Positions 47,038-58,102 of a DNA stretch of 64,000 nt are shown in pieces; positions within the stretch are counted from its first letter, which is position 1; every line of letters begins with the position of its first letter. A program made the position numbers and the translations under genes. The stretch is from Homalodisca vitripennis (lineage: Eukaryota; Arthropoda; Insecta; Hemiptera; Cicadellidae): positions 106,490,001-106,554,000 of the forward strand of contig NC_060207.1 of NCBI RefSeq assembly GCF_021130785.1. The letters run 5' to 3'. The notes under the pieces were generated by a model, which was not told where the DNA came from, did no database searches, and saw only the letters and a program-made list of their open reading frames with translations.

Positions 47038-48586
47038 GGCTGAATCTAAGAAGAAATATCGACAGTACAGTGTTGATTACTTAAAATTTGGTTTCCTTCC
47101 ATCAAAGGCGGACAAGCGATTGTGCATGTGCCTTTTATGCAACAAAGTTTTGAGGAATGACTATGAAACAATCGGAAAGCGGGAGATCATCTAAGGTGTC
47201 TTCTTAATAAAATAAGTAAAAGTTTGAAATGCTTCCGGGGTGCGCAAAAGGCCCTTAAGGCTTAAGTGCATGGCAATAGGCCGCCCCATAGAAGAAGAAG
47301 AAGAAAGGTTCAAAATATTTTTAAACAATCAAGGAAAAATATGAAAAGAGACCCACAGTGTGTTCACTTCAACATCTGAAACTAACGATGATGGCTTAAG
47401 GGCATCTTACAATATCTTGTAGCGAAATCTGGAAAACCGCACACTATTGGAGAACAGTTAAATTTACCCGCTGTTGAACAGTTTGAAAACTGTTCTGCAA
47501 ACAACTGTTCAAACCTCCATTTGACATACTCAAAATAATTCCTTTGAGTAACAACACTGTACAAAGACGTATTGATGAAATAAGCTCTGATACCTAAATT
47601 TACTTGTGTAATTAATTGCAAACAAGTCATTTTCTATTTAACTGGACAAGTCAACTTTATCTGGAAATTAAGCATTATTACTGGCATATACTCGGTTTGT
47701 TATGAAGGAAGAAATTCATAAAGATTACTATTCATGAAAACTTTAGAGACGGACACTGGAGGTGTATAAGTATTTAGTGGCAACAGATGGAGCTGCTGCC
47801 ATGGTCGGACAATATTATGGGTTTATAAGCCATCTTAAATGAATTATACCAGAGGTAACTGCAATCCACTGCGTCATCCACCAATTACACATGGTAGGGA
47901 AAAATTTGATATGTTGTACATTGCACCAATTGCTTCAATTTGTGATTAATGCAGTTAACAAAATAAGAAGTAATGCATTGAATACGCTTTTCTTTGTACA
48001 ATTGTGCAAACAAAATTATGAGGACTTCCAATGATGGCTCTTACGTACTGGAGTACGCTGGTTGTTGAAAGGTGGATGTTTTACTCCGTTTTTTAAACAG
48101 TTTTAGAATTTGTGGAAAATATAGATCTAGATTTGAAAGAAAACCTGATCAATTCGAAAACAGACATCATGTATTAACAGATTTGTTCCAAATTTAATGA
48201 CATTAACTTACAATTACATGGGGACAGCCTAAATTTAATAAAAATATGGTGTAATTTCAGCTTTACTTGGAAAATTTAAATTTATTAAATAAAATATTGG
48301 TTGGCATAAATTTTCCCAGTTTTTAAACTTGTTACAGGTGGAATGTCTAGATGAGGATATTCAGACATACGTTCAACATTTAATTGCCCTATATGATGAC
48401 TTAAAAATCAGATTTGAAGATATTCTCAAGATGGAAATACCACCACGGATCATAAATCCATTTGATAAAACGGACGTGGAGAATGTGACATTACAAGAGG
48501 AACTACTCGAGCTTAGCAATAATGAGGAGCTGGAGATGAAATTTATAAGAGGGTATAAAACATTTTGGCTACAAGCAGAAATTTAA
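47038..48586 (+). pseudogene. ZBED5/SCAN3-like hAT transposase pseudogene
   Basis: The reading from the ATG at 47038 gives a BED-type zinc finger start (YLKFGFLPSKADKRLC, CLLCNKVLRND). A LINE tail then interrupts it (47190-47309). After many stops one can read LDKSTLSGN, KEEIHKDYYS, ATDGAAAMVGQYYGFISHLK, AIHCVIHHLHMVGKNL and AVNKIRSNALNTLFFVQLC. An open C-terminal stretch (48329-48586) has IPPRIINPFDKTDVENV and LQEELLELSNNEELEMKF, typical of the ZBED5/FAM200 group. It is dead. No terminal inverted repeats were identified. Confidence 0.85.
47190..47309 (+). mobile_element. LINE 3' tail inserted in the hAT pseudogene
   Basis: This short 5'-truncated fragment contains CCGGGGTGCGCAAAAGGCCC then TTAAGGCTTAAGTGCATGGC and AATAGGCCGCCCC, ending in (GAA)n. 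The same sequence forms the 3' end of the LINE at 50680-51977. It is inserted right after the zinc-finger segment of the transposase. Confidence 0.75.
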
Positions 48587-48589
48587 AAA

Positions 48590-49340
48590 AGTATGACAGA
48601 GAGTAAATAGACGTAGCAAAACAAATGGCTAACGATAAGTATATAATGGAATCTAATAATCAATGCAAAGCTGCATGGACACTTATAAACTCTGAAACCG
48701 GCCACATAAATAAAAAAAGGAATACAGCCTAATTCTTATATTACGGCTGCTGAGTTTAATGACTTCTTTGTAAATATTAATGATACTGTAAATACTAATA
48801 GTGATATTGTAAGCACTGCTTGTCTTATAAATATATTAAAATCATCAGGTATTAAATTTTTGATTCACCTAATTTTACATGGTCTGAAGTGAGCATTGCT
48901 GATGTGTGTAATATTGTAAATAGGCTAAGCAATTCTAAATCTAAGAATGTTTTTGGTCTCCCAAATTATACTTTAAAAAATTATTGAAGAGATATCCTGT
49001 CCATTAACACAGTTAATTAATCACATTCTTAGTTTAGGCATCTACACTCAGTGTCTAAAAGCTACTGTCTCTGTTCGTAACACAAGAAAGGAGATAGGTC
49101 AGATGTAAAAAATTATCGTCCAACTGCCCTTCTAGCTGTGTCTAAAATAGAAAGTATCATGAAATAGCAAATTGCTACGATCACAAAATGGGAAAATAAT
49201 TTAAAAACAAGATGTACTAATAGGATGTGTATTAGCAAAACAAGACTGAGAGGACAAAGGGAAAAAGCAATCAAACTTTATCATAGAGATGCAACAATCA
49301 AACCTTTGCAAAAATGATGAAAAAGAGGCATAAGTAAAAA
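48590..49340 (+). pseudogene. LINE pre-RT and reverse transcriptase fragment
   Basis: With frame changes, the plus strand reads NNQCKAAWTLINSETG, ITAAEFNDFFVNINDTVN, VCNIVNRLSNSKSKNVFGLP and ISCPLTQLINHILSLGIY, then a decayed 'RPISLL'-like region. These are the linker and early RT motifs of jockey/CR1-like LINEs. It lacks the catalytic aspartates and is a short decayed piece. Confidence 0.7.
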
Positions 49341-49719
49341 GTTCTGGATACTACCAAAGTACCAAAAAAAACAGACAAAAACACCTACCTAGACAAAATG
49401 TACTTGCCTTCCTTTTGAAATTAACTATAAAGCAAAATATTACCAAACAAGAAAAAAATTTCAATGACAAGATGGGCAAATAAGATTTGAATGCCAAACT
49501 TTAAATTTTGACAACCCTGCTATCCCCTCCCCGTATATGCCTACACCTCCTTAGGTTGTTATTCTCCCCCACCAAGACTCCTTATCCACTAAATCAATGG
49601 ACTATTAAATAGTTCAAATTATGAGATATCACCTTAATCACACGTTATTAATTTTTGTGCAATATATAGTTGGCATCTGCTTAAAACTTTTCTCTGGAAA
49701 TAAAATATACTCTTAAAGG
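49341..49719. other. Gene-free stretch
   Basis: AT-rich, then a C-rich patch (about 49510-49580). Nothing recognised. Confidence 0.5.
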
Positions 49720-50630
49720 TATCAGTAGGGTTAACAGCCATAATAGCCAATCTTAATTTTAACATTAGTGTAACGTATTCTGTTCATCGTCATGAACCAA
49801 AACATATATGGTTTTCGGGGATGGAAATCGCAAACAACTTGTTTTTTTAATAATTTATATGTAAAAAGTTAATTTGTGGTTATAGTTATGTACTGTATTT
49901 CTTGTTATATATGATTTTCAGCATTATCTGCTCCCGATAGCTTATCTGAGTGATATGGCCAGAACAGCTCAGTTAAGAGACATCAATCGTCTTGTCAACC
50001 TTCACTGCTCCTCAGTGGCTTCTTTTACACATGGTTAGGAGAATTCACAATATTTGTTTGTTCTATTAGGGTGCATTTCCTATAAAGCAGTAATGGCTAG
50101 AGACATTAGTGATCAGACCATTTAGAATTTTATTTTTTGCTGATAGATACTACCTAAAGGGATGTTTTTTGTATGTTGCCATCAGCATTGGGCACCATTG
50201 AAGGTGTTGCAGCAGCCTGCGCTGATGGCCGTAAGCACTTGTGTCAGGCTGATATCAACTTTTATTCTTAGAAGGTCTAAATTAACAAAACATTTTTATT
50301 TGGGTAAAATTCCCCTAATTTCGGCATTATTGTTATTTTATATATCCAAAGACGGTGTAAAAGCTGACGTCAACAGCAACCAATAGGAGCTTGACTTATA
50401 ATCATAATAAGACAACGTGTGTATAAAAATGAAATATTACTCTCCATGAGAAAAAGAAGTTCCACTTTTAATGTTTTATAACTTCACTATTTGCCATTTC
50501 CATCCATTGAAATCTTGTTTTGTTTTGTTCAAGAGGACGATAGGTGTAGAGTGCGATAAGTGGACCCGGTTTTTATTTTGTTTATTACAATCATCGATAC
50601 TTATTACATATCAAATAACAGAACTATCAA
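49720..50630 (+). repeat. ~1-kb interspersed repeat family, copy C
   Basis: This is the most diverged copy. It shares GTATTCTG.TCATCGTC.TGAACC, AAAACATATATGGTTTT, and GATACTACCTAAAGGGATGT with TTTTT and GCGCTGATGGCCG as in the MITE at 35720. It also shares CTTTTAATGTTTTATAACTT then CATTTCCATCC with copies A and B. The right end continues GCGATAAGTGGACCCGGTTT and TCATCGATACTTATTA, which parallels the right arm of the foldback at 53270-53570. No ORF. Confidence 0.6.
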
Positions 50631-50679
50631 TCAATATCAACTTATCTGAAATATTAAATTAGAGTTACAAGTTTCAAAT

Positions 50680-51977
50680 TAATAGAAATAATGAGCAGGA
50701 GGAGACTGCTGAGCACCTGCTCTTTGATTGCCCTGCAATAGCAAGAGAGCGGTATGCCATCTTTGGTAGCTTGGACAGGGGTGGTGAATTTTCCCAGGAG
50801 GACTTGATAGGTTGTTTTCGGCGGTTTGTTGAACTGCTGAAGTTGTAGAGTGGTAGGCCTCATGGTGTTTCCGGGGTGCGCAAAAAGCCCTTGAGGCTTA
50901 ACCCTTTAAGCGTCATGAAAAGTTGGACCTGATCCTTGATTAAGTTAGAATTTTTTTAAATTTCCAATGTGTAAAGTTAAATTTATTTTCCTTTCTGTAT
51001 GTCAAAATAGAGTTATTTAATGGTAAATAAAATTTGTTTAGCCCTTTTTGGATTTCCTAGGCTAATTTTTAACTTTTGAGAATATCGTAGAATAGCAGTG
51101 TAGTTGTCACTAATTTTTTTATCATTTATTCAGTAAATAGGGGAATGAAACACAGTTTTACAGATAAACATAATACTATATTACAAACTAATAAAATTAG
51201 AGAAATACAAAAGTACACAAAGAGTGTTTATTTGGTGGCGGGCTGCCACAAGTGGCATTCCGCGCCTCTCCCGCAAGCCACTGTTATCGCGTGGACTTTG
51301 AACCTTCTTATCGCTCGGCAACCTGTAGGACGGCCTTGCGGGGCTTGAATTATGTTTCTTGCTTTCTGATAACATCCTTATGACCGTAGTAAAATATGAA
51401 AAAGTTTGGGGTTGACCAAGTAATTGCTCAGAATTACCAAATCTTCAAATTCCGAATCGTCTGGATTCGCCATTCACGCGAATAAAGGTAAAAAAACACT
51501 ACCGATAAATAAACACTGGACACTGCTGTATATAATATGAATAATTTACTTTAAAAAGAATAGGACACAACAGAAAATTAGCGATAACCGAAATACATGT
51601 GCGTGTACTGGACGCTTCTCACTAACTAACTGACTAGATGCCTTGACGGGAGCTCCCGTCAATGACTTTGTGAAAGGCGCAAGGCCACGCCCGTTAGACA
51701 GTGTTTGGCCAATTAGAAGCCACTGCCACTCCCATTGTAATAGAATTTGAGGCAGGGCAACCCGTCTGTATGTCGCATAACTACTAGAACCATCTAGCAG
51801 CAAAATATTTTACTAACATAGCATTAAGAAAATAAAGAATGCAAAAACGCGGATCCACGGCAATAACGTTTTGAGCTTGTAGTAGCCCTCCGCGGAACCG
51901 CGTCAATAACGCTGGAAAGGTTAAGTGCATGGCAGTAGGCCGCCCCAAGGGGGAAAAAAAAAAAAAAAAAAAAGAAA
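50680..51977 (+). mobile_element. 5'-truncated LINE 3' end with poly-A
   Basis: The left part reads ETAEHLLFDCPAIARERYAI, DRGGEFSQEDLIGCF and RRFVELLKL then a stop. This is the C-terminal zinc-knuckle-like 'EHLL.DCP' region of a LINE ORF2. The 3' untranslated region CCGGGGTGCGCAAAAAGCCC...GGCTTAAGTGCATGGC...GGCCGCCCC leads into poly-A (51956-51973, interrupted). A piggyBac-type element has inserted at the TTAA in this tail. The clade is uncertain (I, R1 or jockey-like). Confidence 0.8.
50902..51920 (-). mobile_element. piggyBac-type MITE at TTAA
   Basis: The element is 1,019 bp and flanked by TTAA on both sides (50898-50901 and 51921-51924). The ends CCCTTTAAGCGTCATG and, inverted, CCTTTCCAGCGTTATT match at 12 of 16 positions and start with CC, as piggyBac termini do. 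Removing it restores the LINE tail exactly as found at 47190-47309. On the minus strand a short frame from an ATG at about 51473 reads MANPDDSEFEDLVILS before a stop. It looks like the acidic N-terminus of a piggyBac transposase and suggests an internal-deletion origin. Confidence 0.85.
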
Positions 51978-52164
51978 TAGTTTTAAACATTTACGTCATT
52001 ACCTAAATTTATTTATTGTGACATTTCGTAAATAATAAAGGGACCAAACAATAAAACTAAGACAGTTTATAGGAAAAATTACATTTAAATAATAAAGAAA
52101 ACGTAATAACAAAACAATCATCTTGAAACTGAGAAAGACACAGTAAATCATCTTAAAGTGTTAT

Positions 52165-53190
52165 TTTGGCAATTATAAGGTTAAAGGCCGACATGGCAAA
52201 TCAGGAATTTGACGTTATCAATGTATTCTGCTTATCCTCCTGAACAAAAAATATATATTGTTTTAGGGGGTGCAATTGGGGGTATATACATAAATAATTA
52301 AGTTCTTAATGTTCTGTTTGTGTACTGTGTCTGGATATCTGTAAATATTATCTTCAGTGGGGACTGATAGCGTATATGTTATCTGAGCACTCTGGGGCAG
52401 AAGTTAGTGCTTCACAAGATATTGGGTACTGTAGGTTGGATTAAGTGAGTGCGTGACAATCATGGATCAACCATCCACTAGTTCGACCAATCATAGTGAA
52501 TTGATGTGTCAGAGTGTTTTGTCAGGCAAGTTAAGAGTTTATGTTTCGACCAAAGGAATTATTAATAATGAGTATAATTATTCGTCATGCGGTCGCATAC
52601 TTATTTTAAACCGGGAGACTTAGATGTTTCATTGGGACAGAAAAATTTGTAAAAGTACCGTAGTAAAAAAAGTTTTTAGAATCGGCCCGGGTAGGTTTCT
52701 TTTTTGAAAGAACGTGCTTGGGCGTAGAGACATATTTTGGTTTGGTGAACATGTTGTTGCATTTGAAGCCACCAAGACGACGCTATATTTTGTTGAAGGT
52801 GCTGCCGCTGCTAATGGCCGGACACACTTATCTTAACTCGATAACAACTAATTAGTTTGTAGCTCGAAATTAAGAGAAACATTGTTCATCTAGATAAAAA
52901 TTCTGCTCATTTCAGTATTATTTTTCATTTACGTTTGCAAAGATGACGTCATCATGAGGTTGAATCACGGTCACAAAAGGTCACGTGAAACCAACGTGGA
53001 TGTACAACATGGAAATATTGCTCCACGTGTTAACTGTTGTTCCATTTTTAATGTTCTAGAACTTCGTTATTTCTCATTTCCACCCCGTCAAACCTTATGT
53101 TGTTTTGTTCTATAGAACGATTCCAATAAGGAAATAATGTGAAACTCGTATTTTGCCACTCCGGCGATTAATGTGACAATTACCATTATT
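52165..53190 (+). repeat. ~1-kb interspersed repeat family, copy B
   Basis: It is co-linear with copy A from GGCAATTATAAGGTTAA through TTTGACGTTATCAATGTATT, AATCATGGATCAACCATCCA, GACGCTATATTTTGTTGAAG and GTGCTGCCG, to the right end AAACTCGTATTTTGCCAC...ACAATTACCAT. Indels distinguish them; for example B has extra sequence around 52720-52760. No ORF. To its right lies an AT-rich foldback, then a second copy of its terminal ~55 bp at 53659-53712. Confidence 0.75.
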
Positions 53191-53269
53191 TTGTATAGTT
53201 AGTTTGTATAGTTATTTAGTTTCTAAAGTTAGGCTACCTATAGTTACTTATAGGACAAATATTGTGTTT

Positions 53270-53570
53270 AGAATATGAAAATGCATGTACAGTTGGTGCA
53301 GATGATTTAGTTATTGTTCAAATTAATTACTGTTGATTGATTATATCAATGGGTATAATAATTAAATATCGTTTGATATTACCGATATAAAATACCGGGT
53401 CCGCTTATAGTACTTGGGTAGGGTACGATAAGCAGACCTGGTTTTTTATATTGAAATTGGCAAATGATATCACTTAATCATAACCATCGATATAATCAAT
53501 CGATACTGATTAATTATTTTGAACTATTAACTTAAATAGTTATATCAATAGCTGTAAACACTTTAAAATA
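53270..53570. repeat. AT-rich foldback with ~140-bp arms
   Basis: The left arm (about 53275-53409) and right arm (about 53426-53565) are imperfect inverted copies. Matched pieces are ATATAAAATACCGGGTCCGC with GCAGACCTGGTTTTTTATAT, TTGATTGATTATATCAATGG with CCATCGATATAATCAATCGA, and TTGTTCAAATTAATTAC with its inverse. The centre is about 16 bp around AGTACTTGGGTAGGGTA. It may be a foldback MITE or two joined element ends. Transcribed, it would form a long hairpin. Confidence 0.65.
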
Positions 53571-53658
53571 ATACATGTAGGGTAATATTTCAATTTTACA
53601 TAAGTAATTTTGACTATTAAAAATGGCCCTCGTACTTTTCCCACCGATAGTAATAGGT

Positions 53659-53712
53659 GGGAAATACGTAAAACTCGTATTTTGCCACACAGGCCAGTTC
53701 ACAATTGCCCTA
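53659..53712 (+). repeat. Duplicate of the terminal 55 bp of repeat copy B
   Basis: The sequence GGGAAATACGTAAAACTCGT then ATTTTGCCACACAGGCCAGT and TCACAATTGCCC repeats the end of copy B (53130-53187) in the same orientation. It lies on the far side of the foldback. Confidence 0.6.
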
Positions 53713-53930
53713 TATAAAGAATGTGGTTTTCAATCATTTTAGGTAACTGGTTAAAGTAAATGATTTCCAATTTCAAATATGTGTTTTAATGCATTTCAAT
53801 ACTTACTACTAGAAGGCTTCCAGTATAAAATGAATAAACTTCTTTAAAATGCATATTCTTAACCTTACATACTCATAAACACACATAACCACAACACAAC
53901 ACAACCACGGATATCCAAACCCAAACAACT

Positions 53931-54109
53931 TTTTTTTTTTTTTTCTTTTTCTTTTGCCACCTTTTTGTGGCGGCCTGGATTAAAAATCCATGAGGCCCCG
54001 ATGTTCACTTTTGTGGTTGTCCGTCGTTTGTAGGTAGTTCTTACAAGAACTTTAAAAATTTTACATCAGTCTTCGGTTTGGTAATCTGAAAAAAAAAAAA
54101 AAAAAAAAA
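53931..54109 (-). repeat. LINE-tail-like retroposed fragment
   Basis: On the minus strand this ends in poly-A (the T-rich 53931-53956). It contains CATCGGGGCCTCATGGATTT then AATCCAGGCCGCCAC, recalling the CCTCATGG/GGCCGCC motifs in the 3' end of the LINE at 50680. An unrelated 21-A run lies at 54089-54109. The class is uncertain. Confidence 0.4.
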
Positions 54110-55106
54110 CATTTAGATTCGTTAGTTACAACAATAATGTACAGTGGTAATATGTTTTGTAGTATTTATGTTAGTTACAATAAAGCTAGGATATTCTAAG
54201 GATTTTGTAAGTAGATGGGTATCAGGAAGGAACTTCATCTGATGTAATCTCACGCGTTACAAGAGAGTCCAAATATGAAACTTTTCATCCATAATATCTT
54301 GGTTAAATTCCATCGCACTTGTTTGCACTATTAGCCTTTATTATAAATTAAGAAATTGCTGTGAGTTTTCACAAACAATTTCATCGTTATTTATCTTTAT
54401 AAAACTATCTTTTGTAGTGATTTAATCTCTCTGAAAATTCTTATCACAGTTCCCAGTTCAAATATGGTTATTTATTAACAGATTTTTTATTTGATACATG
54501 ATCCCATGAGCCTCACACAGTACGTGCGGGATTCTGAAAAACACGCATTATTAATACACTTTTTCATTTGGCTACTATACAATGCAGTACACCTACCACG
54601 TTATGCCAGGAAAAGTCTACTCTACAATTAAATTACTTTGTTTAGCTAATAGTGATAACAATAACAATTTATAATAACAATAACAACATATGATAACAAT
54701 TTAAAACTAATAAATACAACATTTTTAAAACAAAACTATATCCCAACATTACATAATAAATACTGTTAAATTACACCAACAAATCACCTTTTCTGACTAA
54801 AGGGGATTACAAGTAACGCCCAGTACATGTAAGTTCTCTCATGAGTGAAAACCTAGATGTGCAAGTTATTGCTTAATAAATAAAACAAGATGAACAACAA
54901 TAACTATCAATAAACATCTAAATTCATAACAACAATAAATATCAACAGTAATAACAAATAATAAACTTCTAAATTCAATAACAGGATAGTAAAACTTTAA
55001 ACAAAAAAATCCAGTAACAAAACTCAATAAATACGTAAAATCAAATGTATAAAACTGTTCAACTGCAAAGCCATAATCAGGAATTGCATCATGGAGCATC
55101 TCATTA
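54110..55106. other. Gene-free stretch
   Basis: AT-rich DNA with simple AACAATAA-type runs at about 54650-54960. A minus-strand frame of 102 codons at 54866-55174 is a product of these runs and looks non-coding. Confidence 0.5.
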
Positions 55107-55250
55107 TACAGGGAGCGGCAAAATGATCTGACGGTTTTATAATGTAAACAACTCAAACGTTTAAAGTGGTACAAAGTGTTTTATTGCAGATTTCAGATTG
55201 GTATTTATGAACATTTATAAAAATAACCAAAAAAGGGCGAGTTGATCCGT

Positions 55251-55363
55251 TTAAGATTTGAATATAACGTATTTCAAATGATGTACGTCTTTGGCGATAC
55301 ATTCTTCCAATCTTGCACTGAAATTGTCAAACACTTTCCCTAACATTTCAGGAGAGAGGTTGG
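55251..55363 (-). pseudogene. DD41D transposase, C-terminal fragment
   Basis: It reads NLSPEMLGKVFDNFSARLEE, then a short tail ending FKS and a TAA at 55251-55253. It completes the transposase whose larger part lies at 60232-60731. Confidence 0.75.
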
Positions 55364-55672
55364 TGTTGTGTACGGGTTACGGGGAATCGGAATAAAAGAC
55401 TGAATTAGTTTACATCATCGACTGTGCTCGGTTAAGGTTGGAGGGTAACAGAGAGAGAGGCAAGGGCAGGACACTGGAAGTGGTAGGTGGTACGATCTGG
55501 TGGCGTGATGAGAACAGCCAATGGCATTTATTCAAACTAATCACCCCATATGACGTCACAGCATCATAGATCATACAGTTGGTCTTTGGCTGTGGCTTTA
55601 ACTTGCCAGTAACAATTTATAATATGTATAATAATTATTATTATAATTATTATTGTAATTCAATACATTACA
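55364..55672 (-). repeat. 3' LTR
   Basis: 309 bp, identical to the LTR at 59923-60231. The right end contains AT-rich ATTATTATAATTATT repeats. A polypurine tract (on the minus strand GGAAGGGAGGAAA, about 55673-55685) directly precedes it, as expected for plus-strand priming. Confidence 0.95.
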
Positions 55673-55825
55673 TTTCCTCCCTTCCAAATTTCAAAATAAA
55701 TTGAATTCACACAAGTCATAGATAAATTAAACAATACAAGTGTAATAATAAATATATAATAAACACATATAAATATAAATAACACATATCATTATTAAAT
55801 GTCATCCTTAAGTACTGTAAGTTAT

Positions 55826-57280
55826 TTACAAGTTTAATTTCTCTACAGGTTTCCTAATACGAGTTGGGTATCTGTTTGTATGATCAGCTGTTCTAGTGAC
55901 AGGAGAAGGAACAGCTGAGGGTAGAGAAAGACGTGGTCTAGAATGAGGGGTAGTGATGTGACATGGAGAGGTATGATGCGGTGAGGAGGGGGAGAGACCA
56001 GCTGATCTAGTGAGGTCAGTGTTACTAATTCTGACTGGGCTTGGAGTTGGCGGACACTGAGCGCCTGTCTCACGCTCCGCAACTGTACGGTCCTGAGATG
56101 GTGGAATTTGACTGTCACTGTCAACAATACTACTGTGTAGTCCTATCAGCTGATCAATATGTCTACTCCAAATTAGACCAGTTTTTGTCATAACAGAATA
56201 CATTACATTATTTAACTGTTTTATTACAATGCCCTCTATCCATTTGTCTTTAGAGCGATAATCTCTCACTAATACAGATTGATTAGGAAATAGAATTCTC
56301 GTTTTTCTACCGCCAAAATATTCTTTTTGTTTGTCCTGTTTTAATTGCACAGTTCTGGCTATATTAGGTCTGAGTAAATCTAGCCTGCATCTTAGTGGTC
56401 TATTAAACATTAATTTGGCAGGTGTCTCGTTAGTAGTGCTATGAACGGAGTTTCTGTAATCAAATAACATCCTATTCAAGGCTACTTTAGTATCAATATT
56501 TTCTTGAAAAGCCAATCTTATTTTACGTTTAGCATACTTAACTGAGTTCTCAGCCTGACCATTAGACTGAGGATGATAAGCTGGTGAAAATGTATGTCTT
56601 ATACCATTAAGTTGCATGAAATTTTTAAATTCAACTGAGGTAAATGGTGGTCCATTATCACTATGGATAGTGACAGGTAATCCAAATCTAGAAAATAGTT
56701 CTCTTAACTTTTCTATAGCTAGCTTAGCTGAAGTAGAGCCTACTTCAAATACTTCCAACCACTTAGTGTAAGCATCAATTACTACCAAGTAGGTCTTATC
56801 TTTGAAAGGACCCAAGTAATCAATATGCAATCTTTCCCATGGCATAGATGGATAGTGCCAAACATGTAGATTACTCTTACTAGGACTAGAACGTTCCATA
56901 AGACAGGAAGAGCAATTGTTCGCTAGGCTTTCAATGTTTTCATCTATATTTGGCCACCAAATATAGGATCTTGCTACTGACTTCATTTTTACAATTCCCA
57001 AGTGACTCGCGTGTAACTCATTTAATAAGTAGCTACGCAACTTGTTAGGAACAACAATTCTATATCCCCACATAACAATGCCATGCTCAACTGTTAGCTC
57101 GTCCTTCCTTTGGAAATAAGGTAACAATTCCCTATTCTCTCCTGACAAAAAATTTGGCCATCCGTACATCACATAGTTATGTATTTGTTTTATAATAGGA
57201 TCATTTTGGGTTTCAGCTTTTACATCTTCAAAAGTTAAAGGTACTGAACTTTCAGCGATACAGTGTAAATAGGTACCTTT
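55826..57280 (-). pseudogene. Ty3/gypsy integrase region of pol
   Basis: This is an open frame downstream of the in-frame TAG at 57281-57283. It carries an HHCC zinc-binding domain (H-S-H near LLNELHASHLG, then C-S-S-C), and the core DD35E with D in LHIDYLGP, D in IHSDNGPPF and E in GQAENS (35 residues between the last two). The C-terminal region is Pro/Ser-rich and ends KPVEKLNL. The integrase is intact as a domain and inserts cDNA into host DNA, but here it could only be made by reading through the stop. No chromodomain is evident. Confidence 0.9.
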
Positions 57281-58102
57281 CTACCTTGGTTCATTGTTAT
57301 TATTTACAACGTGTTTAGTGCTTAATGGTAAGCGTGATAATGCGTCTGCGTTACCATGCTTTTCTGACCTTACATACTGTACATCAAAATTGTATCCACT
57401 TAAAAATAATGCGTATCTTTGTAATCGGCTTGCTGCGAAAACAGGTAAACCCTTTTTCGGTCCAAATATGCTAATTAAAGGTTTGTGATCAGTACACAAT
57501 GTGAATTTTCGGCCATACAAATATTGATGAAATTTCCTTACTCCATATACTACTGCTAAAGCTTCCTTATCTATTTGTGAATATTGACATTCTGCTGGTG
57601 ATAAAGTACGAGAGTGGTATGCAATAGGTTTCTCAACGCCTTCAGGGGTTATGATACTAAGTACGCAGCCCAGCCCTGTCGAGCTTGCGTCTACTGCTAG
57701 TTTTACAGGCAACTTTGAATCATAATGCGCCAAAACTGGTGCTTTAGTCAAAACATCCTTGACATGGCTAAATGATTTGAGACATTTTTCATCAAAATCA
57801 AATGGCACGTCCTTTTTTAACAAGTTGTACAACGGACTCAAGATTGTTGACAAATTTTTGATAAACTTTCCATAATAATCCACCAAGCCAATAAAAGCTT
57901 TGACTTGAGTGACAGATTTAGGTACAGGTGCCTGATTTATAGCTTTAATTTTAGATTCAGAGGTATGCAGTCCATCTTTATCGATACTAAAACCAAGATA
58001 CTCGATTTTGTCTACAAAGAATGTACATTTATCTTTCTTTACGGTAAATCCTTTTTCACTCAGGCGTTTACAAACCTCTGTGTGTAAGTGTAGTCTCCAC
58101 AT
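57281..58102 (-). pseudogene. RT thumb and RNase H region of pol
   Basis: The frame starts abruptly at the deletion junction. It reads the RT C-terminal part (EKGFTVKKDKCTFF, IEYLGFSIDKDGLHTSESKI, FIGLVDYYGKFIKNL) and an RNase H domain (LAVDASSTGLGCVLS, YSQIDKEALAVVYGVRKFHQ, LCTDHKPLISIF, ADALSRLPL). It ends at a TAG (57281-57283) in the same frame as the integrase. The polymerase catalytic box (YLDD-type) and about 130 preceding residues are absent. Confidence 0.9.

Noticed and set aside
54866..55174. 102-codon minus-strand frame
   Set aside because: The sequence is low-complexity AACAATAA-type and overlaps the terminal repeat of the DD41D element.
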